This document shows positions 1-6,255 of a stretch of 8,646 nt of DNA, one piece after another. The stretch lies in contig JAHFRO010000091.1 of the NCBI GenBank assembly GCA_023266245.1, forward strand, positions 1-8,646, given 5' to 3'. This DNA is from Betaproteobacteria bacterium (GTDB taxonomy: Bacteria > Pseudomonadota > Gammaproteobacteria > Burkholderiales > SG8-41). How positions within the stretch are numbered: the first letter of the stretch is position 1; each line of letters opens with the position of its first letter. The notes beneath the pieces were generated by a model that searched no databases, was not told the origin of the DNA, and worked only from the letters and a program-made list of their open reading frames with translations. The position numbers and the translations under genes are program-made.

Positions 1-258
1 CGTCTTCCGCGGTGAGAGTTTTCTTCGCACGGCTACTCGGCGCGGATGCCCGCCGCGCGGATCACCTTGCCCCACTTCGAGGTTGTCGCCCGAATGGAAC
101 TGCGCGCCGGTCTTCTGCGCGAGTTCGCGCGCCTTCGCCGCGTCGAGGTCGGACACCGCGAGGTAGTTCACCGCGGGGTGCTGCGCGGCGAGCCGGGCCC
201 GCAGGGTCCCGATGCGCCCCGAGCCGATGACCGCTATGCCCAGTGGTTTGCGTTCGAT
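1..258 (-). pseudogene. Chimeric remnant: Gfo/Idh/MocA oxidoreductase N-terminus joined to a Bug receptor C-terminus
   Basis: Read leftward from 258, the frame gives LGIAVIGSGRIGTLRARLAA, then NYLAVSDLDAAKARELAQKT. This is the NAD(P)-binding beta-alpha-beta start of a Gfo/Idh/MocA-family dehydrogenase, with a GxGRIG loop near residues 12-17 and an Asp ending strand 2. Family likeness stops after about 59 codons (near position 82). The frame stays open to the window edge but no longer resembles the family; full members run about 330-390 residues. In another frame, positions 95-33 encode the typical end of a Bug receptor (SKWGKVIRAAGIRAE, then TAG at 35-33). There is no ATG, GTG or TTG at the expected start. 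The codon after the GGGAGGG Shine-Dalgarno is ATC (258-256), so this is either a rare start or a mutated ATG. The remnant lies 23 bases after the intact Bug gene. A real deletion fusion and an assembly join cannot be told apart here. Family calls are confident; pseudogene status is inferred. Confidence 0.7.
33..95 (-). pseudogene. C-terminal 20 codons of a second Bug/TctC-type receptor
   Basis: This short frame ends in SKWGKVIRAAGIRAE and a TAG stop. It aligns residue for residue with the end of the intact Bug protein at 282-1259 (FIRSEIKKYAKLIKDAGVRVD), but is clearly a different paralogue. Nothing upstream in this frame continues the Bug family; the DNA there encodes the oxidoreductase fragment in another frame. 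It is therefore only the tail of a lost or displaced receptor gene. The call rests on one short, well-conserved C-terminal motif plus the in-window paralogue. Confidence 0.65.
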
Positions 259-281
259 GGTTCCCTCCCAGCGGTAAGCGG

Positions 282-1259
282 TCAGTCGACGCGCACGCCG
301 GCGTCCTTGATGAGCTTTGCGTACTTCTTGATCTCCGAGCGGATGAACGCGCCGAGCTCCTCGGGCGGGCTGCCGATCGGCTCGATCGTGTTGTTCACCA
401 GCAGGCTCCGGTAGTCCGGGTGATTCAGCACGCGCACGATCTCGCCGTTCAGCTTCGCGATGATGCCGCGCGGCGTGCCCGCGGGAGCCAGCACGCCATA
501 CCAGACGCCCGAGTCGTAGCCCGGGACGCCGGCCTCCGCGACCGTCGGCAGATCGGGCAGCGAGGCGGGACGCTTCGCGGTGCTCACCGCAAGCGCGCGG
601 ACGCGGCCGCTTTGCACGTGCGGCCACGACGCGAGCTGGGTCGAGAACAGGACCTGCACCTGCCCCGCGATCAAGTCCATGAGCGCCGGCCCGCCCCCTT
701 TGTACGGAACGTGCAGCATCTTGATGCCGGCCATGGTGTTGAGCAGCTCCGCTGCAAGATGCCCGCCGCTGCCGTTGCCCGACGAGGAGTAAGCGAGCTG
801 GCCGGGCCGCGCCCTGGCGAGCGCGATCAGCTCCCTGACCGATCTCACCGGCAGGGAGGGATGCACCACCAGGATGTAGCCGCCGGAACCGAGCAGCGTA
901 ATCGGCTCGTAGTCCCGCACCGGGTCATAGGGAATCTTTCTGAACAGGCTCACGTTCACCGCGAGCTGCGCGGTCAGCGCCATGAGCATGGTGTAGCCGT
1001 CGGGCGCTGCGCGTGCGGCGATCTCCATGCCGATGTTGCCGCTCGCCCCGCCGCGGTTGTCCACGATCACCTGCTGGCCGAGGTTCTCGGAGAGCTTTTG
1101 CGCGAGCGGGCGGGCGATCGTGTCCGAGCCGCCGCCCGGCGGATAGGGCAGCACGAGGCGGATCGGTTTGTTCGGGTAGCCGGCGGCCGCGCCCTGCGCC
1201 CAAGCGTCGCTTGCAGCCCCCAATAAAGCAGCAAGCAACGCAAAGATCACGGCCATCAC
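282..1259 (-). CDS. Bug family (TctC-like) tripartite tricarboxylate transporter substrate-binding protein
   Basis: This is a periplasmic receptor that binds a small organic acid or related solute and would deliver it to a TctA/TctB-type permease, none of which is encoded nearby. The 325-residue length is normal for the family. Residues 1-21 form a hydrophobic signal peptide ending AWA, with cleavage likely before QG. Family blocks follow in order: KPIRLVLPYPPGGGSDTIAR (31-50), VDNRGGASGNIG (67-78), the APDGYT loop (85-90), HVPYKGGGPALMDLIAGQVQ (183-202) and a conserved tail ending DAGVRVD. The start is GTG at 1259, with AAGGGA upstream and an ATG at 1256 as alternative. Both leave a signal peptide without Lys or Arg; the codons just upstream (SKGKRAV) would supply that charge but contain no standard start. 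It lies 39 bases after the acyl-CoA ligase, probably in one transcript. The ligand cannot be predicted; Bug proteins are typically numerous in Burkholderiales. Confidence 0.93.
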   Translation of the reverse strand: MMAVIFALLAALLGAASDAWAQGAAAGYPNKPIRLVLPYPPGGGSDTIARPLAQKLSENLGQQVIVDNRGGASGNIGMEIAARAAPDGYTMLMALTAQLAVNVSLFRKIPYDPVRDYEPITLLGSGGYILVVHPSLPVRSVRELIALARARPGQLAYSSSGNGSGGHLAAELLNTMAGIKMLHVPYKGGGPALMDLIAGQVQVLFSTQLASWPHVQSGRVRALAVSTAKRPASLPDLPTVAEAGVPGYDSGVWYGVLAPAGTPRGIIAKLNGEIVRVLNHPDYRSLLVNNTIEPIGSPPEELGAFIRSEIKKYAKLIKDAGVRVD

Positions 1260-1298
1260 GGCTCGTTTCCCTTTCGATATCGCTCTGCGCGGCCCCGC

Positions 1299-2918
1299 TC
1301 AGCCCGCGATCTGCCTGTCTCGTGTCGGCGCAGCAAGGTCAATCGCGCGCTGAACCAGCGTCCGATCCGCGCGCAGAACCGCTTTCGCCACCTTGTGCGT
1401 CGGCGTGTGCGGCAGCTCGTCCATGAACAACACGTAGCGCGGGACCTTGCTCGGCGCAAGCCGCTCACGGCACCACTGCGCCAGCTCGTCCGCCGTCAGA
1501 TGGTATCCCGGCTTGAGCACCACAGCAATCAAGATCTCGTCCTCGCCGAGCTCCGACGGCACCGGGATCGCCGCCGACTCGTGCACCGCAGGGTGCGCGC
1601 CGATCACGCGGTCGAGCTCGGCTCCCGAGATGTTTTCGCCGCGGCGGCGGATGATGTCTTTCTTGCGCGCGATGAAGAAAAAATAGCCGTCCTCGTCGCG
1701 CCGCACGAGGTCACCGGTGAGAAACCAGCCGTCGCGGAACGCCGCCTCGGTCTGCTCCGGATCACGGTAATAGCCCCGCATGACGATGGGTGACTTTACG
1801 ATCAGCTCCCCCACCTCGTTCGTTCCGACATCGCCGCCATCGTCGTCAACCGCGCGGCACTGGGCCCAGGGTCGCGAGGGATCCGGGTGCCGGCCGACCG
1901 GCCCCATGCTGCCGGGTTTGATCGGTCCTTCGAGGGGATTGCAGGTGACGCCGGGGATCTCGGTCATGCCAAAGCCGCCGATCAGGTACGGGATGCCGAA
2001 TTCGCCGCGGAACGTTTCCGCGACGCCCTCGCGCACGCCGTAGACCTTGCGGATCCCGTGATCGGAGCGGAACTCGCCGCGCGGCCGGTTCTTGAGGATG
2101 GTGCCAATCGCCTCGATGATGTTGACCTCGGTTGCGCCGGTGTCAACCGCGAGCTGCCAGAAACCCGATGCCGAAAACTTCGGCACGATCACCATGCTGC
2201 AGCCGGCGGTCAACGTGCCGGCGACGGAGTAGAACAGCGCGTTCACGTGAAACAGCGGCAGCACGATCATCACGCGCTCGTCGGGCTGCAGGTACACGCG
2301 CTGCACGAACGCCTCGCCGCAGGTGACGAAATTGCGCTGGCTGTGCATCGCACCCTTGGGGAACCCCGTGGTGCCCGAGGTATAGACAATCAGGCAGGTA
2401 TGGTCGGGTCCGATTCCCCCGGGCAGCGGTACCGCCGGCGCGCGCGCGATAAGGTCGTCGAGCGCCGGCACACCGTCGCACCCCATGCCGAGCAGCGCGA
2501 ACCACGGATCGGTGGCTAGTCCGCGGCACGCCGCGCGTGCCACCTCCAGCGCATCGCTGCTCGCCGCCATCGCGCTGACTTCCGCGTGGTGCAGCACGTA
2601 GCGCGCCTCCTCCACCCCGAAATCGGGATTGACCGGCACTAGGATCGCGCCGAGGCGCGCCAGCGCGAACAGCAGCAGCACATGGCTGTCGCTGTTGCGC
2701 GCCATCACCGCGACGCGGTCACCCTCCCTGATGCCGCGCGCCGCGAGCATGCACGCGGTCCTGTGCACCGCCTCGCCGAACGCGCGCCAGGACCAGGTCT
2801 TGCCCTCGAACAGGATGAACGGACGCAGCGGGTCGCGTCCCATGCGGCTCGCGAACGCGCCGTTCAGCGTGTAGTCGTGCGACGGATAAAGCGAAATGAC
2901 TTCGAACGGCGTCTTCAT
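1299..2918 (-). CDS. AMP-forming acyl-CoA synthetase/ligase, CaiC-like (class I adenylate-forming)
   Basis: It would activate a carboxylic acid to its acyl-CoA through an acyl-adenylate, in the cytoplasm. The 539 residues carry the full set of adenylation motifs. These are the P-loop YTSGTTGFPKG (179-189), PLFHVNALFYS (221-231), GFGMTE (315-320), GWFLTGDLV (397-405) with the ribose-binding Asp, and the hinge region RKKDIIRRRGENIS (418-431). The C-terminal catalytic lysine is at 509, in TPTHKVAKAVLR, where the more usual context is GK or EK. The general look, especially LPLFHVNALFYS, is that of crotonobetaine/carnitine-CoA ligase-like proteins. This subgroup is annotated loosely and the true acid is unknown. 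The ATG at 2918 has only a weak, very close GGG upstream. It lies 117 bases downstream of the carboxymuconolactone decarboxylase-like gene, with a hairpin repeat between them, and just upstream of the Bug receptor. That order suggests uptake coupled to CoA activation, which is inference. No frameshift or missing motif was seen. Confidence 0.93.
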   Translation of the reverse strand: MKTPFEVISLYPSHDYTLNGAFASRMGRDPLRPFILFEGKTWSWRAFGEAVHRTACMLAARGIREGDRVAVMARNSDSHVLLLFALARLGAILVPVNPDFGVEEARYVLHHAEVSAMAASSDALEVARAACRGLATDPWFALLGMGCDGVPALDDLIARAPAVPLPGGIGPDHTCLIVYTSGTTGFPKGAMHSQRNFVTCGEAFVQRVYLQPDERVMIVLPLFHVNALFYSVAGTLTAGCSMVIVPKFSASGFWQLAVDTGATEVNIIEAIGTILKNRPRGEFRSDHGIRKVYGVREGVAETFRGEFGIPYLIGGFGMTEIPGVTCNPLEGPIKPGSMGPVGRHPDPSRPWAQCRAVDDDGGDVGTNEVGELIVKSPIVMRGYYRDPEQTEAAFRDGWFLTGDLVRRDEDGYFFFIARKKDIIRRRGENISGAELDRVIGAHPAVHESAAIPVPSELGEDEILIAVVLKPGYHLTADELAQWCRERLAPSKVPRYVLFMDELPHTPTHKVAKAVLRADRTLVQRAIDLAAPTRDRQIAG

Positions 2919-2941
2919 CCCGTTAACCAGATCAAAAACAA

Positions 2942-3016
2942 GCCACAGAGCTCACAGAGAACACCGAGATTAAAACCACAAACGATCCCATCTTGTCTTT
3001 CTCTGTGAACCGTGAG
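2942..3016. repeat. CACAGAG-type palindromic repeat, copy A (degraded)
   Basis: The left arm (2942-2968) is CACAGAG-CT-CACAGAG-AA-CACCGAG, three units with 9-base spacing. The right arm starts with CTCTGTG at 3001-3007, followed by a decayed CGTGAG. About 30 bases of AT-richer loop separate them. It matches copies at 4529-4620 and 7315-7411. It sits between the decarboxylase-like gene and the ligase and could fold in RNA, so it may affect readthrough, but there is no T-run typical of an intrinsic terminator. Confidence 0.75.
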
Positions 3017-3035
3017 GCGCGTAATCTGCGGCGCC

Positions 3036-3470
3036 TCAACGGCGCTTGGTCTTCTTCCTGGCCGCTTTACGCCGCTCCTCGCCGTCCACCTGCTCGTATA
3101 CTTCGCGCATCGCGCGCAGCGCAGCCACCGCCTTGGGGTAACCACAGTAGATCGCGCAGTGCAGCAGCGCCTCGGCGATCTCCTTGCGCGTGAGCCCGTT
3201 GCGCAGGGCCGCGCGAATATGCAGCCGCAGCTCGTGCGGGAGACTGAGCGCCGTAAGGACCCCGAGATTGAGGAAGCTCCGGATCTTGCGCGGCAGACCC
3301 GGCCGCGACCAGATCATGCCCCAGGCCGACTTCGTCGCGAGCTCTTCAAAGGGCCACGTGTACTCGTTCGCCGTCTGGAGCCGGCGCTCGACGTACTCGG
3401 CCCCGATCACCTGCTTGCGGATCTTCAGCCCTTTCCTGAACAGCGACTCTCTTACGAACGCGGGACGCAT
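3036..3470 (-). CDS. Carboxymuconolactone decarboxylase family protein (PcaC-like)
   Basis: The family includes gamma-carboxymuconolactone decarboxylase of the protocatechuate branch of the beta-ketoadipate pathway, and related proteins of unknown role. The 144-residue product has the usual length. Its core, FLNLGVLTALSLPHELRLHI (66-85), then RAALRNGLTRKEIAEALLHC (86-105) and YCGYP (108-112), matches the helical CMD domain, including the His/Glu-rich helix and the G-x-T/K-x-EI-x-E turn. The redox CxxC of AhpD peroxidase relatives is absent. The tail is strongly basic (EERRKAARKKTKRR). The ATG at 3470 is chosen because GAGGAG lies five bases upstream; a longer frame to 3602 is encoded by repeat DNA. 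It diverges from the alpha/beta hydrolase gene. Other protocatechuate genes are missing here, so PcaC activity is a possibility rather than an assignment. Confidence 0.87.
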   Translation of the reverse strand: MRPAFVRESLFRKGLKIRKQVIGAEYVERRLQTANEYTWPFEELATKSAWGMIWSRPGLPRKIRSFLNLGVLTALSLPHELRLHIRAALRNGLTRKEIAEALLHCAIYCGYPKAVAALRAMREVYEQVDGEERRKAARKKTKRR

Positions 3471-3501
3471 TGCTTCTCCTCGTTGGGTTGTCGACCGCAA
3501 A

Positions 3502-3507
3502 ATCATA
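3502..3507 (-). promoter_or_regulatory. Possible -10 element for the carboxymuconolactone decarboxylase-like gene
   Basis: Read on the minus strand the hexamer is TATGAT, one mismatch from TATAAT, about 32 bases upstream of the ATG at 3470. That would leave an untranslated leader of roughly 25 bases containing the GAGGAG ribosome site. No convincing -35 box is present at 16-18 bases; that stretch is occupied by the GGGACTCGG palindrome arm. The call is weak. Confidence 0.3.
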
Positions 3508-3511
3508 CAAC

Positions 3512-3602
3512 ATGCGGGACTCGGGACACGGACCATGGGCCAGCAATCCGGTAGTAGAGTCCCGAAAATGAAGTCCCGGAGCCGGAGCACCGAGTCCCGC
3601 AT
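3512..3602. repeat. GGGACTCGG palindromic (REP-like) repeat
   Basis: A perfect 13-base inverted repeat, ATGCGGGACTCGG at 3512-3524 and CCGAGTCCCGCAT at 3590-3602, encloses 65 bases. Inside are further partial units: GGGACACGG next to the left arm, GAGTCCCGAAAATG and AAGTCCCGG near the middle. The right arm is followed by TTTTTT (3602-3607), giving a hairpin plus T-run. It fills the space between two divergent genes, so a terminator role on the plus strand would end no gene in this window. It is most likely a dispersed non-coding element. Confidence 0.75.
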
Positions 3603-3623
3603 TTTTTGTCATAGAATGCCGCC

Positions 3624-4460
3624 ATGCCGTTCGTCAACGCACGCGAAGGCCGCCTCTATTACGAGGTGCACGATCTCACCGCGCCGTGGGTCGAGAATCC
3701 CGCGGCGATCGTGTTTCACCACGGCGCCGCCGCAAACCTGCACCTCTGGAACGAATGGCTGCCGCATTTCTGCCCGAGCTACCGGCTGGTGTTGTTCGAC
3801 GCGCGCGGCTGCGGGCGCTCGACCGTGCCCGGGCCGGGCTTCGAGTGGTCGCTCGAACAGTTGGCGGGCGACGTGCTCGACATCGCGCAGGCGGCGGGCG
3901 CCAACCGCTTTCATTTCGTCGGCGAGGGAATGGGCGGCACGCTCGGGCTGCACCTCGCGGTGAAATACGGCGACCGGCTGTTGAGCCTGGCTGCCGCCAA
4001 CTGCGGCGCGCGCGGCGGCGTAGCGCGCGAAGCCGCCGACTGGCGCGGCCTCATTGAAGCGCAGGGGCAGCTGGCGTGGGCAAAGCAGATGATGGCGTGG
4101 CGCTTCTTCCCCAACGCGCTGCTGCCGGCGCAGCACGACTGGTGGCTGCGGCAGCACGCGATCTGCAACGCGCACGCGGCGCTCATCATGAACGACCTCG
4201 TCGCGGCGACCGATCTCACGCCGTACTTGCGCGAGATCAAGGTGCCGACGTTGCTGCTCTGCCCCGACGTCAGCCCATTCGTGCCCGCGGCTCACATGGC
4301 CGAGATCCAGGCGGCGATTCCCGGAGCGGAGCTGCAGGTTTTCGCGCATGCGCGGCATGGGTTGCCGGTGTCGCACGCTGCGGCATGTGCGCAAACCGTG
4401 AGCGCTTTTCTCGCCCGGCGCTTCGCGCGCAACAAATCCGATTTGCCCATCGTGATTTGA
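3624..4460 (+). CDS. Alpha/beta hydrolase-fold protein lacking the nucleophile serine
   Basis: The 278-residue protein has the full alpha/beta hydrolase layout and resembles enol-lactone hydrolase and esterase relatives. It has an opening strand pair (GRLYYEVHD, 9-17), an oxyanion-hole segment FHHGAAANLHLW (31-42), DARGCGRS (59-66), the elbow (97-105), a helical cap around 135-195, LLLCPDVSPFVP (210-221) with a candidate acid Asp215, and a late His245 in HARHG. The elbow reads FVGEGMGG, so the residue that should be Ser, Cys or Asp is Gly102 (codon GGA, 3927-3929). Ordinary serine-hydrolase chemistry therefore looks impossible. The protein may be a binding or cofactor-less lyase-type member, or the change may be a lesion. 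No good Shine-Dalgarno precedes the ATG. TAGAAT at 3612-3617 sits so close that a leaderless message is conceivable. It is divergent from the decarboxylase-like gene and upstream of the SMP-30 gene. Confidence 0.9.
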   Translation: MPFVNAREGRLYYEVHDLTAPWVENPAAIVFHHGAAANLHLWNEWLPHFCPSYRLVLFDARGCGRSTVPGPGFEWSLEQLAGDVLDIAQAAGANRFHFVGEGMGGTLGLHLAVKYGDRLLSLAAANCGARGGVAREAADWRGLIEAQGQLAWAKQMMAWRFFPNALLPAQHDWWLRQHAICNAHAALIMNDLVAATDLTPYLREIKVPTLLLCPDVSPFVPAAHMAEIQAAIPGAELQVFAHARHGLPVSHAAACAQTVSAFLARRFARNKSDLPIVI

Positions 4461-4483
4461 TTAACCAGCCGAAATGGATGAAA

Positions 4484-4659
4484 CCGCCGATGAACGCAGA
4501 TGAACGCAGAAAAAAACACGATCCTTTGCCACAGAGGACACAGAGTTCACAGAGAGTGAAACCCCATGAAACTGACCGGCATTGCATTTCGTCTTTTCTC
4601 TGTGATCTCTATGACTATTGGCTTTTGGGTTATCGGCGTTTATCGGCGTGCATCGGCGG
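4484..4659. repeat. Composite palindrome with CCGCCGATGAACGC outer arms
   Basis: The left outer arm (4484-4509) is CCGCCGATGAACGCAGATGA and continues ACGCAG. The right outer arm (4630-4659) is, in reverse complement, CCGCCGATGCACGCCGATAA followed by ACGCCGATAA. The two pair over roughly 24 bases with a few mismatches, and each arm is itself a tandem of 10-base CGATGAACGC-like units. A full CACAGAG hairpin (copy B) lies inside. The element fills most of the 253 bases between the hydrolase and SMP-30 genes. No gene is supported in this gap. Confidence 0.75.
4529..4620. repeat. CACAGAG-type palindromic repeat, copy B
   Basis: The left arm (4529-4555) is three perfect CACAGAG units separated by GA and TT. 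The right arm (4598-4620) begins CTCTGTGATCTCTATG and decays further on. The loop of about 42 bases contains AAAC...ACCG...TTTC...TCTTTT, echoing the loops of copies A and C. The left arm is identical over 26 bases to the reverse complement of the right arm of copy C, so copies at distant sites share sequence. Confidence 0.8.
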
Positions 4660-4713
4660 CTAATTGTTGTTTCTCCGGTTTTTGAGACTACTTCTAGACA
4701 CGAGTCCCGAACC

Positions 4714-5646
4714 ATGAGCTTATTCCCCCCGCCCACCCGCATCGAAGCCGAAGTTTTCGCCGAGCTGCCGCAGAAGTTCCGCAAGAAGGAGATATCGCCC
4801 GAGCGCCGCGCCTCCGGCCGCAGCATGCCGACCCACGGCTGCTTCCTCGAAGGGCCCTCCTTCGACCGCGAAGGGAATCTCTACGTTGTAGATATTCCCT
4901 ATGGCCGGATCTTCCGGATATCGCCCGCCGGGCACTTCGAGCTGGTCGTCGAATACGACGGCGAGCCAAACGGTCTCAAGATCCACAGGGACGGCAGGAT
5001 TTTCGTCGCCGACTACAGGAACGGGCTGATGCTGCTCGACGCCAGGCGCGCGAAGGTGGAGCCGCTCATCACGCGCTACAACGCCGAACGCTTCAAGGGG
5101 CTCAACGATCTGCACTTCGCGAGCAACGGCGATCTCTACTTCACCGACCAGGGGCAGACCGGACTGCAGGACCCGACCGGGCGCGTCTATCGCTACACCG
5201 CCGACGGCAAGCTGATCCTCCTCGCCGACAACATCCCGAGCCCCAACGGTCTGGTGCTGAACGGCAAGGAGAATATCCTTTACGTAGCGGTGACGCGCGC
5301 CAACGCGGTGTGGCGGCTGCCGCTGCTGCCGGACGGCACGGTGTCACGCATGGGCGTGTTCATCCAGCTATCGGGCGGGCGCGGACCGGACGGTATGGCG
5401 ATAGACGAGAACGACGGACTCGCCGTGGCGCACCCCGATATGGGCGCGGTGTGGATCTTCAACCACCGCGGCGAGCCGCAGTTACGTATCCAGTCGCCGA
5501 AAAGTGACATCGTCACCAACGTCGCCTATGGCGGCCACGACCGCAAGACGCTCTACATCGTGGATTCGGAAGCGGGCTGCATCCTCACCGCCAAGGTACC
5601 GACCGCGGGGCGGGTGATGTACTCCCACCTCCAACGACTAAGGTGA
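4714..5646 (+). CDS. SMP-30/gluconolactonase/LRE-like beta-propeller protein
   Basis: This family comprises metal-dependent lactonases and related esterases with a six-bladed propeller. The 310 residues show the expected metal ligands in order: Glu46 in CFLEGPSFD, Asn178 in PSPNGLVLN and Asp226 in RGPDGMAID, plus the substrate-side Asn131-Asp132 in KGLNDLHFASNGDLYFTD. Blade repeats are seen at FDREGNLYVVD, HRDGRIFVAD and SNGDLYFTD. It is therefore probably catalytically competent, hydrolysing a sugar lactone or other lactone; the substrate is unknown. The ATG at 4714 is preferred although its Shine-Dalgarno is weak. The in-frame extension to a TTG at 4618 is translated repeat DNA and out of character for the family. 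No signal peptide is evident, so it is likely cytoplasmic. It follows the alpha/beta hydrolase gene on the same strand after the composite repeat, and its end overlaps the convergent membrane-protein gene by 9 bases. Confidence 0.9.
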   Translation: MSLFPPPTRIEAEVFAELPQKFRKKEISPERRASGRSMPTHGCFLEGPSFDREGNLYVVDIPYGRIFRISPAGHFELVVEYDGEPNGLKIHRDGRIFVADYRNGLMLLDARRAKVEPLITRYNAERFKGLNDLHFASNGDLYFTDQGQTGLQDPTGRVYRYTADGKLILLADNIPSPNGLVLNGKENILYVAVTRANAVWRLPLLPDGTVSRMGVFIQLSGGRGPDGMAIDENDGLAVAHPDMGAVWIFNHRGEPQLRIQSPKSDIVTNVAYGGHDRKTLYIVDSEAGCILTAKVPTAGRVMYSHLQRLR

Positions 5647-6222
5647 ACCGCGCCCCGCTCGCGGCGTGTCCTTTCCCACCGGGGAGTTAGAGGGCGGCAT
5701 CTGTCTTCCACCCGGCCAAAACAGAACTACGACAAGGCCCAGAGGAAGAACCGCCAACCATGCAAGTGCGATTGAGCTGAATGCCTGAGCATCGGCCATG
5801 AACTCGTGTTTGCTTTGCAGCCACGCGTCCCGCTGCTTGATGTCAGCTTCACTTGGCGCATACGGCTTTAGGGTGCCGTCTTGATCGATGAACTCTATGA
5901 CCTTGCCGGAATTTACGAACACGGAACTCGCGAGAATTCGCGTGTACTCGGTACGTTTATCCGGAGTAAGCTCACGTCCCCAATTGGCTGTTATCGACGC
6001 GGCAGGAAACGAATCCATCCGGGTAACAAGATCTGTTGTGATGACGTGCAGGTAGTACCAGGCCCCTACCAATGCTCCGTAGATGGCAACTGCGCCCACG
6101 CACTTAAGGACAGGCTTGAGTCGAAGCCCCTGCGTCCGGATATCCAGGACGCCCTGAATAGTCCACACCAGGACGATAGCCGCGAGCCCGAAATTAGTTG
6201 CCAGGTCGATCAAACCGGTCAT
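5638..6222 (-). CDS. Hypothetical membrane protein
   Basis: I do not recognise a family. The 194-residue product has three likely transmembrane helices, near residues 5-23 (IDLATNFGLAAIVLVWTIQG region), 40-58 and 148-168 (IALAWLAVLPLGLVVVLFWP), with a polar domain of about 80 residues between the second and third. The tail is polar and rich in Pro, Gly and Arg. The ATG at 6222 is well supported by AGGGGAG seven bases upstream, which argues that the frame is real. Base composition is visibly lower in GC and codon use less biased than in neighbouring genes, suggesting recent acquisition or weak selection. Its last 9 bases overlap the end of the convergent SMP-30 gene. An inverted-repeat remnant lies upstream. 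No function is proposed. Confidence 0.65.
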   Translation of the reverse strand: MTGLIDLATNFGLAAIVLVWTIQGVLDIRTQGLRLKPVLKCVGAVAIYGALVGAWYYLHVITTDLVTRMDSFPAASITANWGRELTPDKRTEYTRILASSVFVNSGKVIEFIDQDGTLKPYAPSEADIKQRDAWLQSKHEFMADAQAFSSIALAWLAVLPLGLVVVLFWPGGRQMPPSNSPVGKDTPRAGRGSP

Positions 6223-6255
6223 GTGAATGCTCCCCTTTAACTGGAATTAGCCGCC

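Noticed and set aside
243..1226. 327-residue plus-strand open frame opposite the Bug gene
   Set aside because: It is rich in Arg, His and Ala with no family features and mirrors the intact Bug receptor; a high-GC antisense shadow.
3471..3602. 44-residue N-terminal extension of the decarboxylase-like gene
   Set aside because: It is encoded by the GGGACTCGG palindrome; the ATG at 3470 has a strong GAGGAG site.
3609..4394. 261-residue minus-strand open frame opposite the hydrolase
   Set aside because: Its composition is low-complexity Arg/Val/Gln and the plus strand encodes a full alpha/beta hydrolase fold.
4618..4713. N-terminal extension of the SMP-30 gene from a TTG
   Set aside because: The extra residues are translated repeat sequence (outer arm of the composite palindrome); the family begins near the ATG at 4714.
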